DNA of 25,840 nt from CAYVUB01 sp964454675 (GCA_964454675.1 CAYVUB010000038.1:1-25840), one strand, 5' to 3'; positions 1-8,509 are shown, numbered from the stretch's first letter. A program made the numbers and translations. Notes: generated by a model not told the origin, from the letters alone.

Positions 1-1
1 T

Positions 2-712
2 GTAGATGTGCTGACCGAAAAGCAAATTGAGCAGTATATCAATCTGCAGGTAACAGAACGGAAGATTTCGGTTTCTTACCAAAAACAGTTGGTTGCTGCC
101 ATTAAGTTTTGGTATATTCAGATTTTAGGAAAAAAAATGCAGTTGGATTACCTCTATCCAGACCGTGCCGAGTTTAAAATTCCTGTAGTTTTTTCGCAGG
201 AGGAAATCAAAAAGATGTTGAGAGTATGCGAAAACATCAAGCACAAAGCGATTTTGGCAACCATTTATTCTTGCGGTTTGCGGCTTTCGGAATTGACCAA
301 TTTAATGATTGAAGATGTGGATTCTTCTTCTATGATGGTAACGGTAAGACAAGGAAAAGGTAATCGGGATAGGGTAGTGGTATTGTCTGAAAAATTGCTC
401 ATATTGTTACGTGATTACTTCAAGAAGTACAAACCAAAAGAGTATCTTTTTGAAGGACAAACAGGAGGGAAATATTCCGGGCGAAGTGTTCAGCAGGTTC
501 TTAAACAGGTGCTTGCCAAAGCAAAAATAAATAAACAAGGTTCAGTACATACCTTAAGGCATAGTTATGCAACACACTTGATAGAACAAGGTACAGATAT
601 TCGTTTTGTGCAAGAACTTCTTGGGCATAAAAGCATTAAAACTACATTGATTTACACACATCTGACTGATGCAACCAAAAGGAAAATCAAGAGCCCGTTA
701 GATAATTTATGA
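2..712 (+). CDS. Tyrosine recombinase / integrase, 5'-truncated by window edge
   Basis: Tyrosine recombinases cut and rejoin DNA through a covalent phosphotyrosine. The reading frame is open to the left edge. A GTG at 8 could serve as a start, but only about 57 residues precede the catalytic domain, fewer than a full SAM-like core-binding domain, so the gene probably begins outside the window. Numbering from the GTG, the catalytic set is complete: R92 (in CGLRLSEL), K117 (QGKGNRDR), H181 and R184 (HTLRHSYATHL), H207 (LLGHKSIKTT) and nucleophile Y216 (IYTH). The C-terminal tail, KIKSPLDNL, resembles the SPLD ending of integron integrases; XerC/D-type and transposon recombinases are alternatives. 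It converges on the AsmA-like gene, with an imperfect palindrome between them. No att site or cargo is visible in the window. Family assignment is firm; the specific role is unknown. Confidence 0.9.
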   Translation, partial: VDVLTEKQIEQYINLQVTERKISVSYQKQLVAAIKFWYIQILGKKMQLDYLYPDRAEFKIPVVFSQEEIKKMLRVCENIKHKAILATIYSCGLRLSELTNLMIEDVDSSSMMVTVRQGKGNRDRVVVLSEKLLILLRDYFKKYKPKEYLFEGQTGGKYSGRSVQQVLKQVLAKAKINKQGSVHTLRHSYATHLIEQGTDIRFVQELLGHKSIKTTLIYTHLTDATKRKIKSPLDNL

Positions 713-765
713 TGAAAAAAATCGCATTTCATCCAAAACCAAACAGGTTTTACAAATAGAATAAC

Positions 766-811
766 AAAGGCGCAAAGCCACTAAGAAGTTACTTTGTGAC
801 TCTGCGCCTTT
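766..811. repeat. Imperfect palindrome with 'cgcaaag' motif between convergent genes
   Basis: Left arm 766-784 (aaaggcgcaaagccactaa) pairs with right arm 793-811 (tttgtgactctgcgccttt) at 16 of 19 positions, with an 8-nt loop. It lies between the convergent integrase and AsmA-like genes and could act as a bidirectional terminator. Its cgcaaag words recur near 15606. From memory, repeats of this kind are frequent between genes in Flavobacteriia; that is not verified here. Confidence 0.7.
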
Positions 812-836
812 GCGGGAAACTAAAAGAAGTCGTGAG

Positions 837-3482
837 CTAATTTACCGTATCCTTTTTCTTTTTACCACCCAGCAAACCGCCAAGTACATTTTTAACACCT
901 TCTTTGACGGTTTCGTTTTTGACAGGTGTAGTCGTATTGGTTTTAGTCGTGTCTGTTTCCGTTTTTGTATCTGAATTGGTTCCGGTCAAACCGCCCAGCA
1001 AATCTTTGATTTTGTCTTTGCCTTGATTTAAGAATTTTTGTTTTTCAATCTCAACCAACTGCTTGGTCAAATTGGTAACGCCACTGGTTAAATCGGTTGA
1101 AACTTTCGGGTTGGTATAACTTCCTGAAATATTGGCTGTAATAGGGATGCTAATCTTATTCACTTCATTATCGTTTATTTTCCCGATAAGTTGATTGACT
1201 TCACCTCCTAAATATTTTGCAGGCACATTAAAAACCGCATCGTATGACATCACATCATCAAAACTATGTGAGCCAGATACTTCAATGCCAATATCCTGAT
1301 ATGCCAGATTGAACGGTTGCACATTCACTTTACCGTTAGAAAAATCTAAATTAGCTGTCAGGTTGTTCAGGTTTAATTTATCAAAATCCACAAAACTCAA
1401 AGCGCCATCAAGTTTGCTTAACAATGCACCTTCTTTTGAAGCTTCAGGGTCAATTTTTGTAGTCAATAATCCCACAATGGCATTACCGGAAACAGTGTTT
1501 AAATTTGGCGTCATTTCATCAGTAAGCGTTCCGGATAAATTGATGGTTGAATTCAATTTTCCTTGTAAAGCTTTGGCAATTGGCGCAATATTTTGAAACA
1601 ATTCCAAACCATTGAACGATTTTGCAATATCAAATGCGTTGGCATTCAAATTCATACTGAAAGTTGGTAAATCATTTTTAGTATTCACATTCCCCGAAAG
1701 GGCCAATTTACCATCAAACAAATCGGTGGTTAAATTCTGGATGGTGGCTTGCTGGTCTTTGATGACCAAAGTTCCTTTTACATTTTTCAGGTTCAGATTA
1801 TCGTAAAGCACATTAGTCACATTGGCATTGATGGTACAATCTAAAAACGCCGGAATTTTCAAGGCTTCATTTTTTGAAGCCGTTTTATTTTCTTGTGAAG
1901 CTGAGCTTTCATCTGTCATAAAATCATTCAACGCAAAGGTGTTTGAGCTCACATTAAAGTTGCCTTTTAAATCCACTTTTTTGCTCATCATAAACCCAAT
2001 CAGGTTGGAAATACTTCCCGTAGCCGTAATATCGCTTTTGCCGGTTTTGGCATTGAATGTATTGAGCGTCACGGTTGACGGATTGAACGTCATATCTGCT
2101 TTTGAGATATGAAATGGTTGGTTCATAGCATCAGATGTGAAAATAAAATCAGTAATATTGGCATTCCCAGAAGCTTTGATACGGTCATACGCATCGGTTT
2201 CAATAGCATCCATATCAAATGAAGTGCTGACTTTGGCCCTTAAAATTCCGCTTAATTCATTTTCCAATTCCAGCGGATAGGCTTTGGTAATGTTTGCCAG
2301 ATTTAAAACACCGTCAACATTGGCGTTGACCAGCATATTTCCTGTAATGTTTTTTATGGTTGCCGATGAATTGAACACATCATTATCAATTTTGAAATTG
2401 AGCGTTTTGATATCTATATATGTGTCGTCGGCATTACCGGTTTCGTTTTTGATTTCGGTATTGATAACGATATTTTCAACACGTTTTGGCAAATCGGGAT
2501 ATTTAAACGAGGCATTGTTGGATACGATGCTAATATCTAAAGTAGGAATCGTTTCTTCGGTTATTTTACCTTTAATGATACCTTTTACTTTAAAATCGCC
2601 TGTGGTTTCAACATTTTCGATGTTTTTTGAATAGGTTTCAGGAATAATTGCTAAGAAATTTTTAAACGACGATTCAGGATTTTCAAAGCTTATGTCAACA
2701 TCCTGGCCTTCTTCCAATAACTGCACATAACCTTTAAATTCAATAGGTAATTTGTTGATGTAACCGGTATTGTCTTTAAACGTGTATTTGCTGTTTTCCA
2801 AATCCATCCCAATCAATGCATCAAGCTTGATATGTGTGTTCTTTAAATAGTTGGTGCTATCCATTTCAAAGCTCACATTGGCTTCTGTTTTGGTGTCCAG
2901 TTCAGAAATTTCGCCCGAGAATGTACCATTTCCGGAATGGTTAAGCTCACTTATATACATCTGGATTTTTGAACCTAAATCAATATAGGTCAATGCACTG
3001 TTACTAATGCTGTAATCTTTTATGTCAAAAGCAAATCCCTTTGACGCTTCACTTTCCGAAACTTCAGAATCTTCACTTTTTTTGGTAATATCATAATTTG
3101 TATGTCCAAAAGTATCGGTTTTTAAAGTTACCATAGCTTCATCAACTTTGATGGAATTTATAATAATGGCATCATCATCGGCATTTTTAAATAATTCTTT
3201 GACAGACATTGTGAAGGCAATATTTTTTGCCGTAACGAACGTTTCGTCTTTAAATGGCTCAAAATTGGTAATGACCAAATCGCTCACAGTCACGTGCGCC
3301 TGTGGAAAACTTCTGACCAAGCTCAAGCTGACATCACTAAATTCAACTTTGGCATTGACATTTTCATTGATGAAATTTTTAACCATATTTTTTATTTGCG
3401 ACTGAAACAAAAATGGTGTGGCAATAAGTAATACGATGATGATTAATAAGGTAATTCCGGTAATTTTAAGTGCTTTTTTCAT
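837..3482 (-). CDS. AsmA-like family protein (large inner-membrane-anchored envelope protein)
   Basis: Predicted 881 residues. One N-terminal membrane helix (about residues 5-27, ITGITLLIIIVLLIATPFLF) is followed by the sequence typical of AsmA N-termini (NENVNAKVEFSDVSLSLVRS, with VSDLVITN soon after). A long beta-rich periplasmic part carries the repeated 'SGNAxI / LxGxxxTKxxL' style of AsmA/TamB/YhdP relatives. The C-terminus is low-complexity, T/K-rich with two GGL(L)G patches. I chose the ATG at 3482 (MKKALK) because it puts the signal anchor at the N-terminus; an in-frame ATG lies six codons upstream. AsmA-like proteins are thought to form bridge-like lipid conduits or to affect outer-membrane assembly; the substrate here cannot be told. 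A REP-like palindrome begins 16 nt before the start codon, and a possible -7 box lies further up. Many opposite-strand frames inside it are shadows. Confidence 0.88.
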   Translation of the reverse strand: MKKALKITGITLLIIIVLLIATPFLFQSQIKNMVKNFINENVNAKVEFSDVSLSLVRSFPQAHVTVSDLVITNFEPFKDETFVTAKNIAFTMSVKELFKNADDDAIIINSIKVDEAMVTLKTDTFGHTNYDITKKSEDSEVSESEASKGFAFDIKDYSISNSALTYIDLGSKIQMYISELNHSGNGTFSGEISELDTKTEANVSFEMDSTNYLKNTHIKLDALIGMDLENSKYTFKDNTGYINKLPIEFKGYVQLLEEGQDVDISFENPESSFKNFLAIIPETYSKNIENVETTGDFKVKGIIKGKITEETIPTLDISIVSNNASFKYPDLPKRVENIVINTEIKNETGNADDTYIDIKTLNFKIDNDVFNSSATIKNITGNMLVNANVDGVLNLANITKAYPLELENELSGILRAKVSTSFDMDAIETDAYDRIKASGNANITDFIFTSDAMNQPFHISKADMTFNPSTVTLNTFNAKTGKSDITATGSISNLIGFMMSKKVDLKGNFNVSSNTFALNDFMTDESSASQENKTASKNEALKIPAFLDCTINANVTNVLYDNLNLKNVKGTLVIKDQQATIQNLTTDLFDGKLALSGNVNTKNDLPTFSMNLNANAFDIAKSFNGLELFQNIAPIAKALQGKLNSTINLSGTLTDEMTPNLNTVSGNAIVGLLTTKIDPEASKEGALLSKLDGALSFVDFDKLNLNNLTANLDFSNGKVNVQPFNLAYQDIGIEVSGSHSFDDVMSYDAVFNVPAKYLGGEVNQLIGKINDNEVNKISIPITANISGSYTNPKVSTDLTSGVTNLTKQLVEIEKQKFLNQGKDKIKDLLGGLTGTNSDTKTETDTTKTNTTTPVKNETVKEGVKNVLGGLLGGKKKKDTVN

Positions 3483-3498
3483 TGAAAAATGTATTGTC

Positions 3499-3540
3499 AT
3501 TCCTGCGAACCTGCCTGTCGGCAGACAGGGGCAGGAATCT
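3499..3540. repeat. REP-like palindrome, long nested form, in the leader of the AsmA-like gene
   Basis: Outer arms attcctgc (3499-3506) and gcaggaat (3531-3538) enclose a second hairpin, cctgtc (3514-3519) - ggca - gacagg (3524-3529). The element ends in aatct, as do the elements at 21755 and 25199. It lies just upstream of the AsmA-like start codon. Confidence 0.8.
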
Positions 3541-3575
3541 CAGGTTAAGTTGTTCAAGAGTTAAAGATATACGTG

Positions 3576-3583
3576 CAAAATTA
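3576..3583 (-). promoter_or_regulatory. Possible -7 element for the AsmA-like gene
   Basis: On the minus strand this reads TAATTTTG, matching the Bacteroidota -7 consensus TAnnTTTG. No convincing TTG -33 element is seen at the right distance. If used, the transcript would carry the palindrome at 3499-3540 in its leader of roughly 90 nt. Confidence 0.35.
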
Positions 3584-3727
3584 GATAAAAGTTGCTACTT
3601 TGTTAAAGTTTAATAAAACTTTAAGAGGCTTTAAATGAATATGATTTAACGAATGTGTAATTGTGGATAAATACTTCTTAAAAATGTGCTGTAAAGTGAT
3701 TTTCTTTTGCTTATTTTGACATTGATT

Positions 3728-4867
3728 ATGAACCAACCTCATAAAATTTACATAGCACTTGGTAGTAATAAAGGCGACAGGTTAAAGCATTTGCAAGACG
3801 CTGTTGACCTTATTTTTAAGCGTATAGGTAGAATTCAGATTATAGCCAAAGTCTATAATACACCTGCTTTTGGGTTTGATTCTAAAGTTCCAGCCGATGA
3901 TTTTTTAAACACTTGCCTGCTTTTGGAAACGCAAATGCAAGCAGAAAATGTGATGCAAACGCTTTTGGACATCGAAACCCAAATGGGACGCATTCGCACA
4001 ACATCAACAAGCTATGAATCCCGAATCATTGATTTGGATATGTTGTTTTTTGATGAGGACGTGATTGATACAGAATTATTGCAAACGCCACATCCGGAAC
4101 TTCACAAGCGTAAGTTTGTATTACAACCTTTGTATGATATTGCATCAAAATTTAAACATCCAAAACTTTATACAACCATTGCAGAACTTTTAGAGGCTTG
4201 TGATGATGAAAGCAACGTGGAACCTATCAAAATCTGGTTGAAAAACCCAAGCAAGCAATACCATTTTTCAAACTATAATTACATTGCCATAGAAGGAAAT
4301 ATCGGTGCCGGAAAAACCAGTCTGGCAACCAAAATTTCACAGGATTTTAATGCGAAATTGATTCTGGAACGTTTTGCCGACAATCCGTTTTTACCCAAGT
4401 TTTATGAAGAACCACAGCGTTATGCGTTTACGTTGGAAATGTCGTTTTTAGCAGACAGATATCAGCAAATCAGTGATGATTTGTCGCAGTTGGATTTGTT
4501 CAAGGATTTTATGGTAAGCGATTATGATATATACAAATCATTAATTTTTTCAAAAATCACATTGCCTGAAGACGAATTTAAACTCTACCGAAAGCTTTTT
4601 TATCTGATGTATAAAGACATTGCCAAACCCGATTTGTATGTGTATTTATACCAAAATACCGAGCGTTTGCAGGAAAACATCAAAAAACGCGGACGCGATT
4701 ATGAGCAAAATATCCAAAACGACTATCTGGATAAAATCAACTCAGGCTATTTGGAATTTTTAAAAAACCAGCAAGAATTACAAGTCAAAATCATTGATAT
4801 TTCTGACAGGGATTTTGTGGAAAACAGGGATGATTATTTGTGGGTTTTAGAGCAGATTAGTCAATAG
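3728..4867 (+). CDS. folK: Fusion: HPPK (FolK) - deoxynucleoside kinase
   Basis: 379 residues from the ATG at 3728; a TTG start seven codons earlier is less likely, since HPPKs begin close to the IYIALGSNKGD motif. The N-terminal half (about 1-150) is 6-hydroxymethyl-7,8-dihydropterin pyrophosphokinase of folate synthesis. It has GSNKGDR, the metal-binding pair D102 and D104 (RIIDLDMLFF) and TPHPELHKRKFVLQPL. The C-terminal half (about 183-379) is a deoxynucleoside kinase of the dGK/dAK family, with P-loop GNIGAGKT (190-197), FLADRYQ and the arginine-rich RGRDYE lid region. A linker of about 30 residues joins them. The combination is, to my knowledge, known in Bacteroidota, so it is a real fusion and not a frameshift. 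It couples a folate-pathway kinase to purine deoxynucleoside salvage; which deoxynucleoside is used is inference. It converges on the SpoU methyltransferase gene. Confidence 0.93.
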   Translation: MNQPHKIYIALGSNKGDRLKHLQDAVDLIFKRIGRIQIIAKVYNTPAFGFDSKVPADDFLNTCLLLETQMQAENVMQTLLDIETQMGRIRTTSTSYESRIIDLDMLFFDEDVIDTELLQTPHPELHKRKFVLQPLYDIASKFKHPKLYTTIAELLEACDDESNVEPIKIWLKNPSKQYHFSNYNYIAIEGNIGAGKTSLATKISQDFNAKLILERFADNPFLPKFYEEPQRYAFTLEMSFLADRYQQISDDLSQLDLFKDFMVSDYDIYKSLIFSKITLPEDEFKLYRKLFYLMYKDIAKPDLYVYLYQNTERLQENIKKRGRDYEQNIQNDYLDKINSGYLEFLKNQQELQVKIIDISDRDFVENRDDYLWVLEQISQ

Positions 4868-4880
4868 TTATTCATTGTTT

Positions 4881-4960
4881 TGTCATTTCGACGAAGGAGA
4901 AATTACATATTTATGGGTTTTTTACTAATCTTGTGTGATTTATCCTTCGTCGAAATGACA
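4881..4960. repeat. 80-bp inverted-repeat element with 18-bp perfect ends
   Basis: Left arm tgtcatttcgacgaagga (4881-4898) is the exact reverse complement of 4943-4960. After one mismatch the pairing continues, aaattaca (4900-4907) against tgtgattt (4934-4941), with one more wobble, giving about 27 bp of stem around a 26-nt centre. It fills the space between two convergent genes, where it may also end transcription from both sides. No ORF is inside. Confidence 0.85.
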
Positions 4961-4968
4961 GTTCTTTT

Positions 4969-5508
4969 CTAATTAGAATATTTCATTATCTTACAAAACA
5001 CATCCCAAACCACCACACCGCAACTCACAGAAATATTCAGTGAATGTTTGGTTCCAAACTGTGGGATTTCCAAAATCACATCACTGGCAGAAACCACTTC
5101 TTGTGAGACGCCTTTTACCTCATTGCCAAATACTAAAGCGTATGTTGTTTGTGGTTGAGGTGTAAAGTCGTTCAACATAACCGCATTCTCGGCTTGTTCC
5201 ACAGACGCTATCACAACTTTTTCAGATTTCAGTTTTTCAATAACATCCATTGTGTTTTCAACATATTCCCAAGCTACGGTTTCGGTGCTTCCCAAAGCGG
5301 TTTTATGAATGTCTTTGTGTGGCGGTGTTGCCGTAATACCGCATAAATATATTTTTTCAATTAAAAACGCATCACCGGTTCGAAACACAGAACCAATATT
5401 ATTCAGGCTTCGTATGTTGTCCAAAACAATAATCAATGGTGTTTTTTTTGTGGTTTTAAAGGCATCCACACTAAGGCGTTCCAGCTCGTTGTTTTCTAAT
5501 TTCCGCAT
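4969..5508 (-). CDS. TrmH/SpoU-family RNA 2'-O-methyltransferase
   Basis: 179 residues, a compact SPOUT methyltransferase without an extra RNA-binding domain. The three family motifs are present: motif 1 NIRSLNNIGSVFRT (31-44, with the conserved N and R43), motif 2 LVFGNEVKGVS (125-135) and motif 3 IPQFGTKHSLNIS (148-160). The last two form the knotted SAM-binding site. The expected reaction is 2'-O-ribose methylation of tRNA or rRNA; the target nucleotide cannot be read from sequence. The start at 5508 (MRKLENNEL) is the first in-frame ATG and gives the usual short N-terminus. It is divergent from mutS, with the N run lying in the shared upstream region. Confidence 0.9.
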   Translation of the reverse strand: MRKLENNELERLSVDAFKTTKKTPLIIVLDNIRSLNNIGSVFRTGDAFLIEKIYLCGITATPPHKDIHKTALGSTETVAWEYVENTMDVIEKLKSEKVVIASVEQAENAVMLNDFTPQPQTTYALVFGNEVKGVSQEVVSASDVILEIPQFGTKHSLNISVSCGVVVWDVFCKIMKYSN

Positions 5509-5596
5509 GGCATTTTTAGTTTATAGATTGTAAATAACTTCTAAAAAATCCGTTTCAAAAAACTTTAAAATATCCTTAATTTAGCAATCTTACAAT

Positions 5597-5696
5597 NNNN
5601 NNNNNNNNNNNNNNNNNNNNNNNNNNNNNNNNNNNNNNNNNNNNNNNNNNNNNNNNNNNNNNNNNNNNNNNNNNNNNNNNNNNNNNNNNNNNNNNN
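5597..5696. other. Assembly gap (100 N) covering the mutS start
   Basis: Exactly 100 N. The right flank enters mutS in mid-reading frame (first whole codon AAT at 5697), so the mutS start codon and roughly the first dozen codons are missing. The flanks do not overlap each other, unlike those of the second gap. The length of 100 is probably a placeholder. Confidence 0.95.
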
Positions 5697-8264
5697 AATG
5701 CTATCAAGGCAAAATATCCTGATGCGCTGTTGTTGTTTCGTGTGGGCGATTTTTATGAGACTTTTGGTGAAGATGCCGTTAAAGCATCAAAAATTTTAGA
5801 CATCATTCTGACCAAGCGTGGTGCCGGCAGTGAAACCGAAACGGAGCTGGCAGGGTTTCCGCATCATTCGCTTAACACGTATTTGCCAAAGTTGGTAAAA
5901 GCCGGTTGTCGCGTGGCTATTTGTGACCAGCTTGAAGACCCGAAGCTAACCAAAACCATCGTGAAGCGTGGCGTTACGGAATTGGTCACGCCCGGCGTGG
6001 CTTTGAATGACGATATTTTACATTCCAAAACCAATAATTTTCTGGCATCGGTTCATTTTGGGCAAAAACTTGTTGGTGTTTCTTTTTTGGATGTTTCTAC
6101 GGGCGAATTTTTAATGGCTCAAGGCAACGAAGATTATATCGATAAATTATTGCAGAATTTCAGGCCAAGTGAAGTGTTGATTGCCAAGCCAAAACGTTCG
6201 GAATTTGCACATCATTTTGGTAAAGAGCTTCACGCTTTTTTTATGGAAGATTGGGTGTTTCAGGATGATTATGCCAATGAAACCTTGCTGAAACACTTTA
6301 AAACCAAATCATTAAAAGGTTTTGGAATTGACGATATGTTTGAAGGCATAGTATCTGCCGGTGCCATTTTACATTATTTAAGTGAAACGCAGCATCACCG
6401 GTTGCAACATATCACGTCCATCCAACGTATTGCCAAAAATGACCACGTTTGGATGGATCGTTTTACCATCAAAAATTTAGAGCTTTACCAATCGCACAAC
6501 ACCAATGCGGTTACGTTAATTGATGTGATTGACAAAACCATTTCGCCTATGGGCGGACGTTTATTAAAGCGTTGGTTGGCATTGCCCTTGGTATCTCTTG
6601 AAAACATTGAAGCACGTCACGAAGTGGTTCAATATTTAAAGGATGATGCCGTCATCTTACAGAAAATACAGCATCATATCAAGCAAATTGGCGATATTGA
6701 ACGTCTCATTTCAAAAGTGGCAACGTCTAAAATCAGTCCGCGTGAAGTGGTACAACTCAAAAATGCTTTAGAAGCCATTGTTCCTATTAAAACTTTGGCA
6801 TCGCAAACAAAAAACAAAGCGTTGCAAAACATTGGTAACGATTTGGAATTGTGTGAAGCATTACGTCAACGTATCAAAGAAACCTTGAATGAAGAGGCAC
6901 CGGTCAATATTTTAAAAGGGAATTCCATTGCTTCCGATTTTTCTTCGGAATTAAAAGAACTACGTGATCTGGCATTCTCAGGAAAAGATTATTTAGACCA
7001 AATGCTTGAGCGGGAAAGTACACGTACCGGCATCACATCACTCAAAATAGATTCCAATAATGTATTTGGTTATTATATTGAAGTTCGCCACACACATAAA
7101 GATAAAGTGCCTCAGGACTGGATACGCAAGCAAACTTTGGTCAACGCCGAACGCTACATTACCGAAGAACTCAAAACCTACGAAGCCAAAATTTTGGGGG
7201 CCGAAGAGCGTATTTTGGCCATCGAGCAACAACTGTTTGCCGAGTTGGTGCAATGGATGATTCAATACATTCAGCCGGTTCAAAAAAATGCAGCATTAAT
7301 TGCCCAATTGGATTGTTTGTGTGGTTTTGCAAAGCTGGCTATTGACAACAATTATGCACGACCGTTGATGAATGAATCCTTTGAGCTCAATATCAAAAAC
7401 GGCAGGCATCCGGTTATCGAAAAACAATTGCCACACGGAGAAACTTACATATCAAATGATGTGTATTTGGATAGAGAAACACAGCAAATCATTATGATTA
7501 CTGGACCTAATATGTCCGGTAAATCGGCTATTTTACGCCAAACAGCATTAATTGTACTATTGGCGCAAATGGGAAGCTTTGTTCCGGCAGAATCGGCTGT
7601 TATTGGCTTGACCGATAAAATATTTACCAGAGTAGGCGCGAGCGATAACATTTCTATGGGCGAATCGACCTTTATGGTAGAGATGAATGAAACGGCTTCT
7701 ATTTTAAATAATATTTCAGAGCGTAGTTTGGTTTTGTTGGATGAAATAGGTCGCGGTACGAGTACTTATGATGGAATTTCCATAGCTTGGGCCATAAGTG
7801 AATATCTGCACGAACATCCAAGCAGGGCCAAAACCTTATTTGCAACACATTATCACGAACTTAATGAAATGACAGAGACTTTTAGTCGTATCAAGAATTT
7901 CAATGTTTCAGTTAAAGAATTGAAAGACAATGTTTTGTTTTTAAGAAAACTGGTTGAAGGAGGAAGCGAGCACAGTTTTGGAATCCACGTAGCAAAAATG
8001 GCAGGAATGCCTCAGCAAGTGATCAACAGAGCCAATAAAATATTAAAACAGCTCGAAAAATCACATTCAAGTGAAGAGTTGACGGAAAAAGTAAAAACAC
8101 TCAACAACGACTTGCAATTAAGCTTTTTTAATCTTGATGACCCACTATTGGAGCAGATTAAAGACGAAATTGTCAATACAGATATTGATACGTTGACACC
8201 TGTAGAAGCATTGATGAAGCTCAACGAAATAAAGCGTATGTTACTGAAAAAGAAACGTGCTTAA
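5697..8264 (+). CDS. mutS: DNA mismatch repair protein MutS (start codon lost in gap)
   Basis: MutS recognises base mismatches and small loops and, through ATP binding, recruits MutL. 855 residues are visible; numbering from the first codon after the gap, the mismatch-reading Phe-X-Glu is in GDFYETF (F19, E21). The connector, lever and clamp domains follow. The ATPase domain has Walker A GPNMSGKS (603-610), Walker B / signature region DEIGRGTSTYDG (from 682) and FATHYHEL. The helix-turn-helix dimerisation part and a short tail end in LLKKKRA. The frame is open back to the N run, so the TTG at 5730 is internal; family N-termini suggest about 12-15 residues are missing. It is divergent from the SpoU gene and is followed by two tRNA genes with their own promoter. 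No frameshift is seen. Confidence 0.97.
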   Translation, partial: NAIKAKYPDALLLFRVGDFYETFGEDAVKASKILDIILTKRGAGSETETELAGFPHHSLNTYLPKLVKAGCRVAICDQLEDPKLTKTIVKRGVTELVTPGVALNDDILHSKTNNFLASVHFGQKLVGVSFLDVSTGEFLMAQGNEDYIDKLLQNFRPSEVLIAKPKRSEFAHHFGKELHAFFMEDWVFQDDYANETLLKHFKTKSLKGFGIDDMFEGIVSAGAILHYLSETQHHRLQHITSIQRIAKNDHVWMDRFTIKNLELYQSHNTNAVTLIDVIDKTISPMGGRLLKRWLALPLVSLENIEARHEVVQYLKDDAVILQKIQHHIKQIGDIERLISKVATSKISPREVVQLKNALEAIVPIKTLASQTKNKALQNIGNDLELCEALRQRIKETLNEEAPVNILKGNSIASDFSSELKELRDLAFSGKDYLDQMLERESTRTGITSLKIDSNNVFGYYIEVRHTHKDKVPQDWIRKQTLVNAERYITEELKTYEAKILGAEERILAIEQQLFAELVQWMIQYIQPVQKNAALIAQLDCLCGFAKLAIDNNYARPLMNESFELNIKNGRHPVIEKQLPHGETYISNDVYLDRETQQIIMITGPNMSGKSAILRQTALIVLLAQMGSFVPAESAVIGLTDKIFTRVGASDNISMGESTFMVEMNETASILNNISERSLVLLDEIGRGTSTYDGISIAWAISEYLHEHPSRAKTLFATHYHELNEMTETFSRIKNFNVSVKELKDNVLFLRKLVEGGSEHSFGIHVAKMAGMPQQVINRANKILKQLEKSHSSEELTEKVKTLNNDLQLSFFNLDDPLLEQIKDEIVNTDIDTLTPVEALMKLNEIKRMLLKKKRA

Positions 8265-8293
8265 AAAAAATGTAGTTTTTTAGAAAAAAGGCT

Positions 8294-8322
8294 TTGGTAT
8301 TATAAGAAATGTATTAAATTTG
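8294..8322 (+). promoter_or_regulatory. Promoter of the tRNA-Gly/tRNA-Leu unit
   Basis: TTG at 8294-8296, an 18-nt spacer, and TAAATTTG at 8315-8322 match the Bacteroidota TTG...TAnnTTTG promoter. A start site around 8329 would give a leader of about 60 nt before tRNA-Gly. Confidence 0.65.
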
Positions 8323-8387
8323 CCCTCGCAATTACAATAAGCGTTTACGCTGAATGTATAAAAGTTCTTTTATTTAATTGCTATAAT

Positions 8388-8460
8388 GCGAAAATAGCTC
8401 AGTTGGTAGAGCGCCACCTTGCCAAGGTGGAGGTCGCGGGTTCGAATCCCGTTTTTCGCT
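8388..8460 (+). tRNA. tRNA-Gly (anticodon GCC)
   Basis: 73 nt. Acceptor gcgaaaa (8388-8394) pairs with ttttcgc (8453-8459), discriminator T8460. Anticodon stem ccacc/ggtgg with loop ttgccaa puts GCC at 8421-8423. T arm gcggg-ttcgaat-cccgt has one G-U pair. CCA is not encoded. It is first in a two-tRNA unit after mutS. Confidence 0.97.
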
Positions 8461-8487
8461 CAAAGTTAAAATATAATTCCAATCGAT

Positions 8488-8509
8488 GTGCTGAGTGCCG
8501 TCGAAGTAC
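8488..8509. repeat. Short palindromic repeat abutting the tRNA-Leu 5' end
   Basis: Imperfect palindrome with ends gtgct (8488-8492) and agtac (8505-8509), one G-U pair, and a middle reading gagtgccgtcga. It ends on the base before tRNA-Leu. On the minus strand it contains cttcgacggcactcag, close to a 'TTCGACT-CGCTCAG' repeat I recall from Flavobacteriia genomes (not verified). Confidence 0.5.

Noticed and set aside
766..811. attC-like recombination site near the integrase
   Set aside because: The palindrome lacks the RYYYAAC/GTTRRRY core pairs of attC and has relatives elsewhere in the window.
1309..3405. Several plus-strand frames of 64-116 residues
   Set aside because: They are shadows of the AsmA-like gene on the other strand, with no motifs or start context.
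5562..5720. The 10-mer aaaatatcct on both sides of the first N run, as a possible contig overlap
   Set aside because: The copies are not at the contig ends and their flanks differ; chance similarity in AT-rich DNA.
5730..8264. MutS starting at TTG 5730
   Set aside because: The frame is open upstream and encodes conserved MutS residues up to the N run.
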